Shown piece after piece: positions 37,671 through 49,029 of a stretch of 64,000 bases of DNA (position 1 is the stretch's first letter; every line of letters starts with the position of its first letter). The translations under genes were made by a program, and so were the position numbers. The DNA comes from Gordius sp. MW1 (taxonomy: Eukaryota > Nematomorpha > Gordioida > Gordea > Gordiidae). The notes under the pieces are model-generated. The model saw only the letters and a list, made by a program, of their open reading frames with translations. It made no database searches and was not told the DNA's origin. The stretch spans positions 9,532,501 to 9,596,500 of the forward strand of contig OZ038529.1 in assembly GCA_964036665.1 (NCBI GenBank). Direction: 5' to 3'.

Positions 37671-38297
37671 AAATAAATAAAATTATAGATTATTTGAGAA
37701 AATATATTGGTGAAGAAGATGAATTTTTCTCATTATCATTAAATGAGATATTTTAAATGCGAAAGATGAAAGTATATATAATTTAAATGTAATATAAAAT
37801 AGTCCAACGTTGATTATTCTGAGTAAATGCTATTTATATATAAATGTCATTATTTATCTATCATTAATTTTTATTAAATGAGATATTTAAATGAGAAAAA
37901 ATTCTGAAACTACCGGCCCGATTCGCGCGAAACTTTACCCGTTGGTTCTCAGGGCTGCCAGGTGTAAAATAGCTTTTTCAGATTGCTAAAATTCCTTTTA
38001 GTTTTAAAAATATCGGACATTTCTCGGCCTTTTGGTTTTAAAAAAGGGCTAAATTCTGAAACTTTAGATCCGATTCGAGCGAAAATTTAGCCGTAGATGC
38101 CCAGATAGGCCAGGGGTAAAATAGCTTTTTCAGATTCCTAAAATACCTTTTTGTTTTAACATTTCCCGTCCAGTTTCATTTATAGCAGCATATACAATAA
38201 TGACGTCATACATACAAAGCTGAAGTTTTCTCGAATTAGATATTTAAAAGTATAATAAAAATGTTACAGTTTACGGTTAAAATTATTGGGGTTTAAC

Positions 38298-38588
38298 CAT
38301 GGGCGTAGCCAGGGAAGAGCAGGGGGGAGCGACTGCTCCCCCCTAATTTAAAAAAAAATTTCAATACAAAAACCCTAAAGAATTAAAAAAAATTATGTTT
38401 TGCTCCCCCCTAATTTTGCTCTGCCCCACCCTAATTTTGCTCTGCTCCCCCCTAATTTTGCTCTGCCCCCCCCCCTCTGGATAGTCGAGACTTTTTTTTT
38501 TTGCTCTTAGGAAAATCTTTGGATTTGGATACTTGAGACCTTTTTTTTTTGCTCGCTCCCCCTAATCCGAAAGCTGGCTACGCCCATG
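38298..38588. mobile_element. Complete CATGGGCGTAGCC MITE with perfect 8-bp TSD
   Basis: The ends CATGGGCGTAGCC and GGCTACGCCCATG are flanked by GGTTTAAC (38290-38297 and 38589-38596). The interior is full of poly-C/poly-T runs and the repeated unit TGCTC(C/T)CCCCTAATTT. The 8-bp duplication suggests mobilisation by a hAT-type transposase. It sits inside the Helitron, so it is the youngest of the three nested elements. Confidence 0.92.
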
Positions 38589-39381
38589 GGTTTAACAGAC
38601 TATTTAAATTAAATAAATAAAATTTAAATTATGCATTTGTCATTATTATCACGTGGTCGATCATAGAAGCATATTTTTAATAATTATCCATCCTTCAATT
38701 AATTATTTTATTATATTAAAGAAAATTGTATTTCAAATAAATCAGCTAACTAGAAAAATAAAATAATGGTGTTATTGTATAATAAGTAACAGCATTAATA
38801 AGCTATTTTTTCAAAAACATTTAATTTTAGTCGGATTTGATGACTAAAACAGAATTTGCATTTGGTTTGTCTTATTATATAAATATATACTAAAAATAGT
38901 GGATTCATAAAATCATTCGGACCTTTCACATTATAAATTATTTCATATATGACCCCATTTTAGATAAGTCTTATTAATAGCTTATACTTAATTAACCACT
39001 TAAGGACTGAGCCAAAGCAACGCTTGGCCGGGCACAGCTAGTATTATATATATTAAAAATCGTATATACAATATATAATATAAAAATACATTATATTATA
39101 AATTGTAAATACGAAACTAACTTACATAATAATATAAATAAGTAGCGGTCGAAATTTGGATGAATGAATCAATGAAAAAATAAATTAGATTTAAGAGCAA
39201 TTAAGTAAAATTTAATTTAAAAAGTATATAGATATACAGCTCTAACAAATATAATATTTGTAAAAAAAGTTTCAAGTATCGGTATCGGTACGATTAATAT
39301 CGGTATCGATACCGATATCGTTAAAAATCGTAATATCGGTACCGATACCGATACCAATATCGGTGCAGCCCTAATTATGTG

Positions 39382-39678
39382 GTGTACTTTGTTGTGTTCG
39401 TGCATGTTGCAATAGAACATTCGATTTAGTTAAAATCTTTACTAGCCTAATCGGTTTTTTTTGTTTGCTCATAATTTTTATAGCCACACCTTTAAAGCTT
39501 GATCAAGCTAAAATTATAAAGAAATAGTGTGATAAGAGTATATAAATTGCTTTAATAATTTTACCCGATGAAAGTGTATAAGTTTATTATTATAGTATCT
39601 ATATTAGCTTTTATTTCTTTAAAAAATCTGTTTCTAATTGTCATCATAGAATACATAAATTCAAATATCATCCAACAA
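39382..39678. other. AT-rich spacer
   Basis: No gene or repeat end seen between the hAT and the RTE target duplication. Confidence 0.5.
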
Positions 39679-39712
39679 TCGTATCCGTATACCTTCTTCT
39701 TCTTCTTCTTTA

Positions 39713-41698
39713 TCAGTTATTGGGTCCCAGATTCGTGGGGTTTGTTTTGATAAGCTTCTTCCATCTTGACCGGGTGAGTGCCATGTCTTGACTAATCTCT
39801 TTAGTTTTCATAACTTTATCGACTTGCCCTTTCCACGTTGCACGGGGTCGGCCTCTTCCTCTCTTCCCCGGTACCTCCATGTCCAGTACTTTTCGATTTA
39901 CGTCATCCGTGTCCCTTCTTAGTATATGCCCATACCACCTTAGCCGATTTTCGTTAATCATGTCCGCCATAGGTTAAATACCCATTTTTGTCATGAGAAA
40001 GTCATTCGTCATATGGTCGAGCTTAGTATACCCCAAGCTCCACCGTATCATTCTCATCTCTGTGGCTTGTAATAGCTTGCCTTCCGTGGTGTTTAGTGCC
40101 CATGTTTCACTTCCATATAGTAACACCGGTCTTACGATGGATTTGTAAGCTTTGCTCTTCAACCATATTGGCATTTTCTTGTCCCACATTACACCGGATA
40201 TACTTCGCCATTTAAGCCATCCTTTTTGGATCCGGGCATTGACTTCTGTTGTGCAACCTCTTTCTTGATGTAGCATCGAGCCGAGGTATGTAAACCTGTC
40301 TACTTTGGGGTACTTTAGATGGTCATCCAGCGATGAGGTGCTTGTACCTATCATTTCCATGTATACCGTTTTTCGATCGTTGACCTTTAAACCATATCCA
40401 GCTAAGCGCTTCGACCACCTTTCGGCTTCTTCGAATACTTTCTCCCTTGTTTCCTCGCATAGTACTATATCATCGGCATATAGCATACACCATGGCGATG
40501 GCTTTTGAATGTCCCTCGTTATCGTGTCTCTAATTATATTAAATAAAAAGGGACTTAAAGCAGATCCTTGATGTAATCCACTTTTAACCCGAAAAGATTT
40601 AGAGTCTCCAACTGTCGTCCTAACGCAAGAGTTTGAGGCTTCATAAATATTTTTCATAAGCCGTATATGCGTCAGGAATATTTTGTTTTCTCAGGCACCA
40701 CCATATTAAATCGCGGGGGACCGTGTCATAAACTTTCTCCAAGTCGATAAAGACAATATGTTGGTCTTTCCTCTTTTCACCATACTTATCCATTATTTGT
40801 CTTAGTGCGAAGATTGGGTCGATTGTGGATTTGCCGGCCACAAATCCGAATTGATTCGTCGATATTTCCACCTCGTTTTTCAGCCTTGTTACTAAGATCC
40901 TTTCCATAAGCTTCAAGGAGTGGCAAGTTAGCTTGATACCTCTGTAATTGCCACAGTCTTGCGGGTCTCCTTTGCCTTTAAATAAAGGTATAATCGTGCT
41001 TGCTCTCCATTGATTAGGAATTCGCTCTTCTACCAATATCTTGTTAAGAAGGTTCGTCATGGTGGTGACTCCTTCTTCACGACATCCGAGCAATGCTTCT
41101 ATAGGGATTCCATCTGGGCCATTTGCTTTTCCTTTTTGCATCTTGTTCATTTGTGTCCTAACTTCATCCTCCTGAAAGAGTTCGACCAAACCTATATTCG
41201 GCTCAATTTTGGGAAGGGAATCCTTGTCATTTGCAATATTCATAAGTTTCTTAAAATATCCTTTCCACCTTTCCATCACTTCTTTAAGGTTTGACCCTTC
41301 TCGTTTTTGACTATTTTAAGAACTCCGACATCGCGACTTTTCTTCTCCCTTAGCTTGGCCAATTTGTACATAAGCCTATCGCCCCCTTTATGATCCAGTT
41401 TGTTTGCCATCTCGGTGTAGGCGGCATTCTTCGCTATTGCAACGGCCTTTTTTGCGGCCCTCTTTGCGTCCCTATACTCTTGATAATCCTCCGACTTTTT
41501 TGATTTATGCCACCGTCTATATAGATTTTTCTTTCTTTCGATGAAATCCTTAACCGATTTATCCCACCACCATAGTTCCCTATTCATAGCTTTGCCTCCT
41601 TTGGTCTGTCCTAGAACATGAATCGCTGTTTCCTTAAGGTCCTTAGATAGCGTCTCCCAATCGTCGTCTACGTCTCTTTGCAACTTCCTTGCACTCAT
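39713..41698 (-). pseudogene. RTE reverse transcriptase, four overlapping frame pieces
   Basis: Pieces at 41698-41276 (linker), 41279-40641 (RT fingers: GPDGIPIEALLG, WRASTIIPLFKGKGDPQDC, NYRGIKLTCHSLKLMERIL, FIDLEKVYDTVPRD), 40657-39974 (GLHQGSALSPFLFN, CMLYADDIVLCEE, VRPVLLYGSETW) and 39970-39713 (LRWYGHILRRDTDD, RGRGRPRATW) follow each other with short overlaps. This indicates about three frameshifts. The catalytic YADD is intact. Substitutions such as AYDTVPR to VYDTVPR are few. The element is inactive but fairly young. Confidence 0.88.
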
Positions 41699-42521
41699 AA
41701 GTGAGGAGGCTTTTTGATGATCTTGTCGACGTATCGTTCAGCCTTTCATATCGAATTCGAGGTTCATAGACCTTTCTTCTTTCGGTAAATACTCTTCTAT
41801 CAAGATCCATAACAAGGGGACGATGTTGCCTGGCGATTTCTTCTCCCGGTATTACTTTGCAATCCTTGATACTCCATAAGTCCTTTCGCCGTATAAGCAA
41901 ATAGTCAATTTGACTAAAATGCTTCCCACTTCTATAGGTCACAATATGATCTTCTCGTTTTTGAAAATAGGTGTTAACGATCGCCATGTCATATGCTTGG
42001 GATAATTGGAGAAGTTTTTCCCCTTCTTTGTTCTTCAGACCATGCCCATAGCCTCCATGATTACGTTCATACCCGAGACGATCTTTCCCTACGTGAGCGT
42101 TGAAATCGGCCCCAATAATTAGCCTTTCTTCGGGTCGGATTCCTTGTATTTCTTTTTCCAATGAATCGAAGAATATGTCTTTCTCTGATTCCATACACCC
42201 AATTTGGGGAGCATACGCGCACATAACGGTTAGAAGGCCCCCTTGATCTGCAATCTTCACCCACATTAGCCTGTCGGAACAACGCTTGACTTCCACCACC
42301 TTGTCCTTGAACGATTCACTAAGAACGATACCGACCCCGTTTCTACGATTTGGTGACCCACTGTAGAAAAGCTTGTATCCTTCTCCTAATTCCCGAGCTT
42401 TCGTTCCGTTTAACCTCGTCTCTTGTAGGCAGGCGATGTGTACCTTTCTTCTTTTTAGCATTTGTGCAACCTCGATGCTCTTCCCCGTCAACGTTCCCAC
42501 ATTCCAACACGTTATTCGCAT
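41643..42521 (-). CDS. RTE endonuclease domain (APE-type)
   Basis: An open frame of 292 codons starts MRITCWNVGTLTGKS. It carries the exonuclease-endonuclease-phosphatase motifs: IACLQETRL, GVGIVLS, MCAYAPQIG, IIGADFNAHVG, IDYLLI, and a terminal RQHRPLVMDL in which the usual SDH is RQH. This domain nicks target DNA for target-primed reverse transcription. The frame ends in a basic stretch after which the element continues one frame over, so in the active element it was one polyprotein with RT. Confidence 0.85.
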   Translation of the reverse strand: MRITCWNVGTLTGKSIEVAQMLKRRKVHIACLQETRLNGTKARELGEGYKLFYSGSPNRRNGVGIVLSESFKDKVVEVKRCSDRLMWVKIADQGGLLTVMCAYAPQIGCMESEKDIFFDSLEKEIQGIRPEERLIIGADFNAHVGKDRLGYERNHGGYGHGLKNKEGEKLLQLSQAYDMAIVNTYFQKREDHIVTYRSGKHFSQIDYLLIRRKDLWSIKDCKVIPGEEIARQHRPLVMDLDRRVFTERRKVYEPRIRYERLNDTSTRSSKSLLTYECKEVAKRRRRRLGDAI

Positions 42522-42742
42522 TCTTTCAACAACTAATTTCCTTAACCGCCTTCGTTGTGAGTTGGGCAGTGATGCAGTGCGCGTCGTTTGTGGAGGACGC
42601 CCTAGCCTTTTCTTGTAAAATCTTGCTTGAAACTATCATAATTTTGGAGTTGGTTTTTATAGCCGGTTTCCGACCTGACGCCAACCCTCCACTTTTTGCA
42701 CACGGACTTGGGACCGTCGTAGGTAGTGTTCGTATCCGTATA

Positions 42743-43536
42743 TAAAGAGAGAATTTATTTCTCCCGCAGGAATCTTTGGCATTTTGTTAAGCTAGCATCA
42801 TCATGGGATAAAAAGAACGGCAAATAAAAGGAGGGGGTAGGGAAAAACTAGATTCATGTATATATGACAATTAAAGATAGGTTTCGCTTGCAAATTTAAA
42901 CCATTGTGTTTACAATGTTTTATAACACCATATTAAATGGTAAATACGATCACATGCTGTATAATAAGTCAGAATAGGGCAGGATAAAAGTTAAGGTAAC
43001 AAAAACACACCAAAAGTAATGCTTTTGTAAGTTGATAACGAATTATCATTTTAATAGAGTGAGATAACTTAGTAAATTTAAATAGCTTACATTGTTACTT
43101 CTGAAAGATGATTCTTACCATAAAAATAACGATGTCCCTGAAATATGAAAAGCTGTGTTCCGCTAATGTTATGAATTAGTTAAAACATTTATTAAATAGT
43201 ATTTATATCAAGTGTTTCAGACTTTGTTTCCATTATTCTAATATTCTATCTATAACATACTGATTCGCTTTACATCAACATTCAAATGGAAATTTTTTGA
43301 AAAGTATAATAAAATTATATATAAATTAATACTAGTCTAAGGTTATGACTTTATCCTACTAATTAAAAAATTAGGAATTGATTTTTAAAGTATCAGATAA
43401 TTACATCCAAATTAATGGATATCATAAAGTTTAAAAACAAAATTATTTTCTCATTTATATTCTATCTTTCACTAATATTTAAGGCCTATTAAAAAAATAT
43501 AATAAGCAATAGTGTTAATAATCTAATCTTAATTAG
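42743..43536. other. Region upstream of the first recognised ADAMTS-like exon
   Basis: AT-rich, presumably intron. I looked for prodomain exons of an M12B protease and found none. Confidence 0.5.
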
Positions 43537-46320
43537 ATTTTCAATGGCTCTATTTGTATGAACAACCTTGTTCCATCAAACTCGAGTGGTTCAAGATTTT
43601 CTTACATCAAATCCCCTTATAACATAGAGCTAGGAATTTTTATGGATTCTTACAAATTCAACGACAAACGATTCAAAGGAGACAGAGAGTTGGCAACCCA
43701 ATTTATAATAGCAACTATGAGCATGGTACAATCGATATTTATGCACGAAAGTTTAGGCCAAGGTATAAGGCTATCTATCTCTAAAATTTACCTAATGTCT
43801 AAGCAACCAGCCTCAATGTTATCAACAGGAGAGTGGGATGCATACCTGGCTAACTTTTGCAAATATCAACTAACATTAAAGAACCCAAAACCGAATTCGA
43901 CTGGTAACAAATACTGGGACCATGCTATCTTATACACAGGGTTAGGAACATTTAAAGATTAAGAAAATCGTGTGTATTTTTTTTATTAATTTTTTAGTCA
44001 CAATTGTGGCCCTAACATAATCGAATTAGTTTAGATTTATGGAGCACCTCCACTAAGGCAATCAGCGGAGGAACGAGGACAAACTCTATGTGTGATCAAA
44101 CATATTCATGCACGGTTATAGAGAGCACAGCTTCAAAAGGATATGAGGCATTCAACATTATAGCACACGAACTCGGCCATAGGTAGTAATTAAATGCAGT
44201 AGGTATCATAGTTTATATTGTTAGGTGTAAAGTTTTAAAATTTATACCATCCATTTAAGCTTAGGCATGACTCATGATGATGACATGGCTAACCTAAACC
44301 CAGAATGTATGAAAAAGGCTTATATAATGCGGCGCACGCCGCCAAAATCCATAGACTATTGGTCGCCATGCAGTAAAAGAGCGTTGGAAAAAACGATTCC
44401 CACAAAACGATGTCTTAAGGATAATTCAAGGACCAGCGAATCATCCGATTTTAAAACCATAAATTTAATGGAGCAACCAGCCCCTGGTATAAATATATCT
44501 CTCGATCAGCAGTGTCAAATGGTTCATGGCCCACTTTCTTACTACATAAGATCGGAAATTAATAATGCTTGCAAAGACTTAGCATGCTATAAGCCACCTA
44601 TCAATTTCAATGATATCGGTAATAGCACATCTTCAGATTTTGTGGAAAAAATAGCATACATAGGGTCAGCACTTGAACAGAGTTATTGTGGCGATGAGAA
44701 ATGGTGTGTAGGTGGTGTATGCAAAGGGTGGATTCAGCCAAATGATTTCAAAGTAAATCCCATTCCGCTAAACGGTATGTGGTCAGAATGGTTCCCTTAT
44801 ACAACATGCGAAGAGGGTTGTATCAAGTCTCAAGCACAACCCTCATCAGCCTTAATTTACTGGGCCCGCACTTGCTCAAACCCTCATCCGAACTTTAATG
44901 GGCAAATTTGCAATGGCTTACAGCCTACCAATCCTCCATATCAGTTGCATCCCATCAGATGTTTTAAAGTTGACCGTGTAAGTGGTATATCTTATATCAT
45001 AGATTAAATATATGCATTTATATTCAAATCTTATTATAATTATTTATCTTAATCTAGTTAATCGAAAATTATAGTTTTACCTGATAATCAACTAACTCTC
45101 ATTTAGTTTATTGCAGTATAAAATGTAGGCCAATCAATTTAATGTAGTTAGTAGCATATTCAATGTGTATCTATGAAAATTACTTTTACAACTAGAACGG
45201 CTAAGATATGCTTAAATAGGTGTAAATAGCAATAACGATAAATTATTAAACAGCGGGTAAGTTGGTATTTCACAAAATTCGGTTGCGTTTATCTATATTA
45301 GTATGACCTTAAGTCGCACCTCTACAACCTTTACAATAATAATCTGACCACGAGATAATTTTCTTTAATTAATAGCCATGTAAGCACCGACAATCGTTGG
45401 AAAAGTTTCACAAACAATATTGTCGCAAGCAAATGGATATGTTCCCTTATTTATCCGGCCGGAATTATTACAGTGCTGATCAATGCATGGGCCATTGCCT
45501 TCCCGTTTCTAAGTTAAATTATAAGCATAAACCGTTGAAATATCATATTCCAAACGGCGCTTCATGTTCGGAATCAATGGAATCTTTGGTGAACAACTCT
45601 GAGGAGAAATTTTGTTTTAAGGGTAATTGTCAAAAAATATATGAAGATTTTGAGGATCTTTTAAAGACACTTAAAATTAATTCAGTTACAGATAAATTAA
45701 CGAAAATGACGACTACTGGTTATAAACAGACAACCATTAATATTAGTAACACATTGACCAACAACGTTCTGAACGGCACAACATTGTCCAAGTCGGGGAA
45801 AAACTTAATGGCCGCGAATAGCACGATAATAACTATGACTCCTGTCCAAGGAGTTATTGTCGAAGAAAACCTACTTCAAACGTCGAAGTTAAAAGTTTTG
45901 GCCATAGCCTTATTAGTTTCAACGTTACTAGGGATGCTCTTATGCTGTTACATAAGTCGAACAGAAGAAGAGGAGGCACGGAAAAAAGCGCTTCTCCCTT
46001 GGGCTCCCAAATATGGTAGTGTTGTTTCGGATGGTTACGTAAAATATGCCTCTGACCAAGATGCTGACCCTGAGTATATGTCACTCAAAGCGCTGTACGA
46101 TTCATTGCCTCCCATGGATATAGTAGATGATGAAGAACTTCCCGTATATGCACCCACTAAAAGATCGAGTGCTGGGAATAGTGCAACAGCTAGCAGAGGC
46201 TCATTTAAAGTTAAGACTGTGACGGCTCCACCAAAAAATACTTCGCAAAACAGTCAGAAAATTAGAAAGGCAGAAGCTGTGCAAGAATCTGATTATTATG
46301 AAGGCAATTATGATAAGTAG
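43537..46320 (+). CDS. ADAMTS-like metalloprotease with C-terminal transmembrane anchor, 5' partial
   Basis: Exons 43537-43957, 44035-44182, 44260-44977 and 45376-46320 join in phase to 743 residues plus stop. Exon 1 opens the reprolysin (M12B) domain (VELGIF-like IELGIFMDS, FCKYQLTL, WDHAILYTGL). Exon 2 has GGTRTNSMCD and ends in HELGH, completed across the splice as HELGHSLGMTHDDD, the zinc site with its third His and the Met-turn side. Exon 3 has the Cys pattern of the ADAMTS disintegrin-like region (QCQMVHGP, CKDLAC, YCGDEKWCVGGVCKGW) and a thrombospondin type-1 repeat (MWSEWFPYTTCEEGC...CSNPHPNFNGQIC). Exon 4 has a Cys-rich part, then a membrane helix (VLAIALLVSTLLGMLLCCYI) and a ~110-residue tail. 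Classic ADAMTS are secreted, so the anchor is odd. The prodomain and signal peptide are missing, probably upstream. The first intron lacks a GT donor (AAAG|ATTAAG). An AATAAA signal follows at 46371. Confidence 0.85.
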
Positions 46321-46517
46321 AAAAGTTACAACTCTTATATAAGAGCTCGAAAAATGAAATGGAAATATTTAATAAAAAATTGCTTATAATATCTAAAAGT
46401 GTATTCATATATATTCTGCAACTTTATTTTAAATAGGGGGAAAGTTTAAAATAAATAAGTTATACATAGCTGAAAACTATATAAAATCATTTATATTGTG
46501 CGTGAAATAAACATTAT
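46321..46517. other. Convergent 3' ends
   Basis: About 200 bases between the stop codons of the ADAMTS-like gene (plus) and the small gene (minus). It contains AATAAA on the plus strand (about 46371) and on the minus strand (about 46431-46437), so the transcripts probably end back to back or overlap slightly. Confidence 0.6.
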
Positions 46518-48617
46518 TTATGACATGTAATCATTTAAAATTTCTAAAACATCAGCTTGAATTTCAAAAAATTCTTCCGGTAATTCTTTTTTCTCGTAAA
46601 CGATCTTTAAAAATCCTCGCAGATTACGAATAAACTCAACTTTTTTTTGATCAACTACATCACCGCATCCTTCATTACTAAAAAACAAACATACATAACA
46701 AATAAGGTATTAACTGTTAATTCCTTATTATTGGTTATAAATCTAAATAAAAATATTGCAAAGTGTCAATTGGTTGAAAAAATTAATCTAATTTTATTAA
46801 TTTTGTTTTTACTAATGTGAAAATATAAATTTATTAAAATGGTATAAAAAATTACATTCACGACTAAAAGGCTATAAAAACGCGTTAAAATTAAACGGAT
46901 GGCAATGATTCCGTGTATGGAAATCGTGTTGAATTTAACGATTTCCATTGTGATCTTTTGCCTGATAAATAAAGTACACTTTCATATATAATGAGACAAT
47001 TCGGTTATCTTCACTTAGAAATTTATATAGTTTTATGAGCACATCCACATGAGTAAGTCAGCCCTTATATGGCGATTTATTAGAAAAGATGCCTACATTG
47101 AGTGGTGGGAAAACCCGGGGTTTCATATGCCTAAGCCTGAGGGCTGGAGTTGATGTTTTTTAAAATCTCGGGGTTTTAAAATACCCTAGCCCAAATCCTT
47201 TTAGGTCAGCCTTGGATTTTGCATCCACCTAAGGGTTTCCCCAAAATCTCAACCTAAAATTTTGGCTTAGGTCAGAATGAATTGCAAACCCCATCCTTAA
47301 GGTTGGGGCAGGCCATGATGGGGTTTGCAAACATATGTTATAGTCTATATCAAAATAATGTAACAGAAGTATAATCGCTAAGCATTTTTTTATTATATTA
47401 AAAATTATTATTTGTTTAAATTAAAAAAAGGTATTTTAAAATTTTTAAAATCTAAAAATTTAATTTCAAATCATTATTCTCTTGTAACATCATTATAAAT
47501 TTAAATATCTTATTCAACTTAGCGCCACCTATAAAAGGTTTTAATTTATATGATAAAATGTTTTACATATGGCGCTACTCAATGTAACATTTGCATTTAT
47601 AATAATGATAGGAGAGATTATGAAATTAAACTTTTTTATATATTGATTTTAAAATACTATTTTTTTTTTATTTTTTTAGAATTTAAACAAATGGTAAAAA
47701 AATGCTTAGCGACCGTACTTTTGTCACAATATTTTGATACAATAACTATGTATGCAAACCCCAAGGTGACCTGACCCAACCTTAAAAATGGGGTTTGGGA
47801 TTCCTTCCGACCTAAGGTTTTAAGCAGAGTTTGAATCTTACCCATAGTTTTAGGTTGGGATTTAGGAAAACACTTAGGTGGATGCAAAATCCAAGGCTGA
47901 ACTAAAAGGTTTTGGGTTAGGGTTATAGTATTACCACCCCTCAATATAATTTGAATACACGACAGACATTGAAGTTTAGATATTTGAATACCTTTTACGA
48001 TGATTTAACAATGTAATTTATATTAACCTCTATACAATTATATATAAACTAATTCTTAGCGATAAATAATAATCATTCTATCTTTTGGTTATAATGAAGT
48101 AAAATTAAAACCTCTACAGAGTATTTTAAAACCCCGAGGTTTTAAAAAACCTTAACTCATAATCTGACCTTCCACCTAAGGTTTTTCCCACCACTACCCA
48201 CATGCAATTTTGTATTTGAGATAATACCTACATTCCCTACCTCACACGAAGATAAAGTTGCTTTTTGATGTTTTAAATTTAAGGAATTTTTAATTTTATA
48301 CTCCGCCGAAGGTTTACTAGGAAACCTAATTTAGTAGATCGAATAATTAAATATATAAGCACACCTCTTAAATGTTTTTCCAACCAAAAGAGAAAATATA
48401 ATTAAAACAAGCTTATAATGCAAATTGATTTTTGCATTTACTCGGAATTTTCTTTATATCTCTTCATAAGTTCTCGAATTTCACCTTTACTAGATATTTC
48501 GCGAAGTAATTGTTTAATGCTATCTAAACTCTGCTTAAAGTTTTTGAATAATACTTCCTCCAAGGTAATTTCGGAGTCAGAGCTCGTTTCTCTTTCAAGT
48601 CCCGAATCATTTTCCAT
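46518..48617 (-). CDS. Small two-exon gene, 111-residue helical protein, not recognised
   Basis: Exon 1 is 48617-48442 and exon 2 is 46677-46518, joined by GT-AG (TCCGA|GTAAAT, TTTTTTAG|T) in phase. The protein starts MENDSGLERETSSDSE. It then has a run of charged helix-forming residues (EEVLFKNFKQSLDSIKQLL, EIRELMKRY) and after the splice VEFIRNLRGFLKIVYEKK and FFEIQADVLEILNDYMS. An upstream in-frame ATG at 48656 would add 13 residues. No signal peptide or membrane segment. Heptad-like leucines suggest a coiled coil or helical bundle. I do not recognise the family. The intron holds a hAT-like element (47100-48196), and the gene converges on the ADAMTS-like gene. Confidence 0.6.
46860..46960. 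repeat. Repeat with conserved hairpin, shared with 50085-50165
   Basis: ATGGAAATCGT and ACGATTTCCAT form an 11-base stem around a 10-base loop (46917-46948). The same stem with a different loop occurs at 50090-50121, and the flanks AACGCGTTTT and ATGGCATTGAT-like match in inverted orientation. The stem is kept while the loop varies. It lies in the intron of the small gene. Confidence 0.65.
47100..48196. mobile_element. hAT-like element with imperfect TSD, intronic
   Basis: The ends GAGTGGTGGGAAAA and, inverted, TAGTGGTGGGAAAA are flanked by CCTACATT and CCCACATG (six of eight matching). Subterminal repeats such as AACCTTAGG, GGGTTTTAAAA and GGGGTTTGCAA recur on both sides in inverted orientation. 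No transposase frame. Confidence 0.75.
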
Positions 48618-48881
48618 AGTAATTCCACAGAATATATGCGAAGTTATTATATTCAAAAAACAACAATTGCCTTTACTTTACCCAATTACAATCAGTGGAA
48701 GATTCAAAGCAAACGCATTGTTGGCATCTCATTACTTGCAAGTTATAACTATAACAGGCATTGATGCTTAGATCACGATTTAAATAATAATTATTTAATA
48801 TAATATCTGAATGAGTTTAATATGAAAACTAAAATAACGTAAATAATTGATTGGCAATGAGCTAATATTGCACAAAAGTAT
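48618..48881. other. Upstream of the small gene
   Basis: AT-rich and short. It may contain the small gene's promoter, but no clear element was recognised. Confidence 0.4.
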
Positions 48882-49029
48882 TGTAATATTTCTCTTTGGT
48901 ATTATCTACTTTTATTAAGAACTAGCTGACCCGGCAAACGTTGTTTTGCCATATTAAAAATATTTTTAAAAAAAATTAAAAAATTTAAATAAGAAAATTT
49001 AAAACTACCAAAAAAAAATTTAAAAACTC

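Larger units (their letters stand above)
37208..39041 (+). mobile_element. Non-autonomous Helitron
   Basis: It begins TCTATATATATAAAG and ends CACAGCTAG, lying between an A and a T with no target duplication. A hairpin (CCAAAGC...GCTTGG) sits about 10 bases before the CTAG end. TC start, CTAG end, 3' hairpin and A/T insertion are the Helitron hallmarks. Near the 5' end are ATGTATGTAT repeats. The segment GGCTAAATTCTGAAACTACC occurs three times (about 37266, 37905 and 38048). No Rep/helicase frame. It is itself interrupted by a MITE. Confidence 0.85.
36959..39373. mobile_element. hAT element with perfect 8-bp TSD, hosting a Helitron
   Basis: The ends TAGGGCTGCATCGATA and, inverted, TAGGGCTGCACCGATA are flanked by ATTATGTG on both sides (36951-36958, 39374-39381). 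Subterminal ATCGGTATCGGTACCGATA-type repeats are dense at both ends. Removing the nested Helitron leaves only ~580 bp, so the hAT itself is a short non-autonomous element. Confidence 0.92.
39692..42729 (-). mobile_element. Near full-length RTE-type LINE with 13-bp TSD
   Basis: The sequence TCGTATCCGTATA is present just outside both ends (39679-39691 and 42730-42742), a 13-bp target duplication. The 3' end on the minus strand reads ACTGATAAAGAAGAAGAAG, a short GAA-repeat tail as in RTE elements. It contains a 5' leader of about 210 bases, an endonuclease frame, then reverse transcriptase. It is the reference for the broken copies at 7750-23373 and 36215-36470. It lies upstream of the ADAMTS-like gene and may sit in one of its 5' introns. 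Confidence 0.92.
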
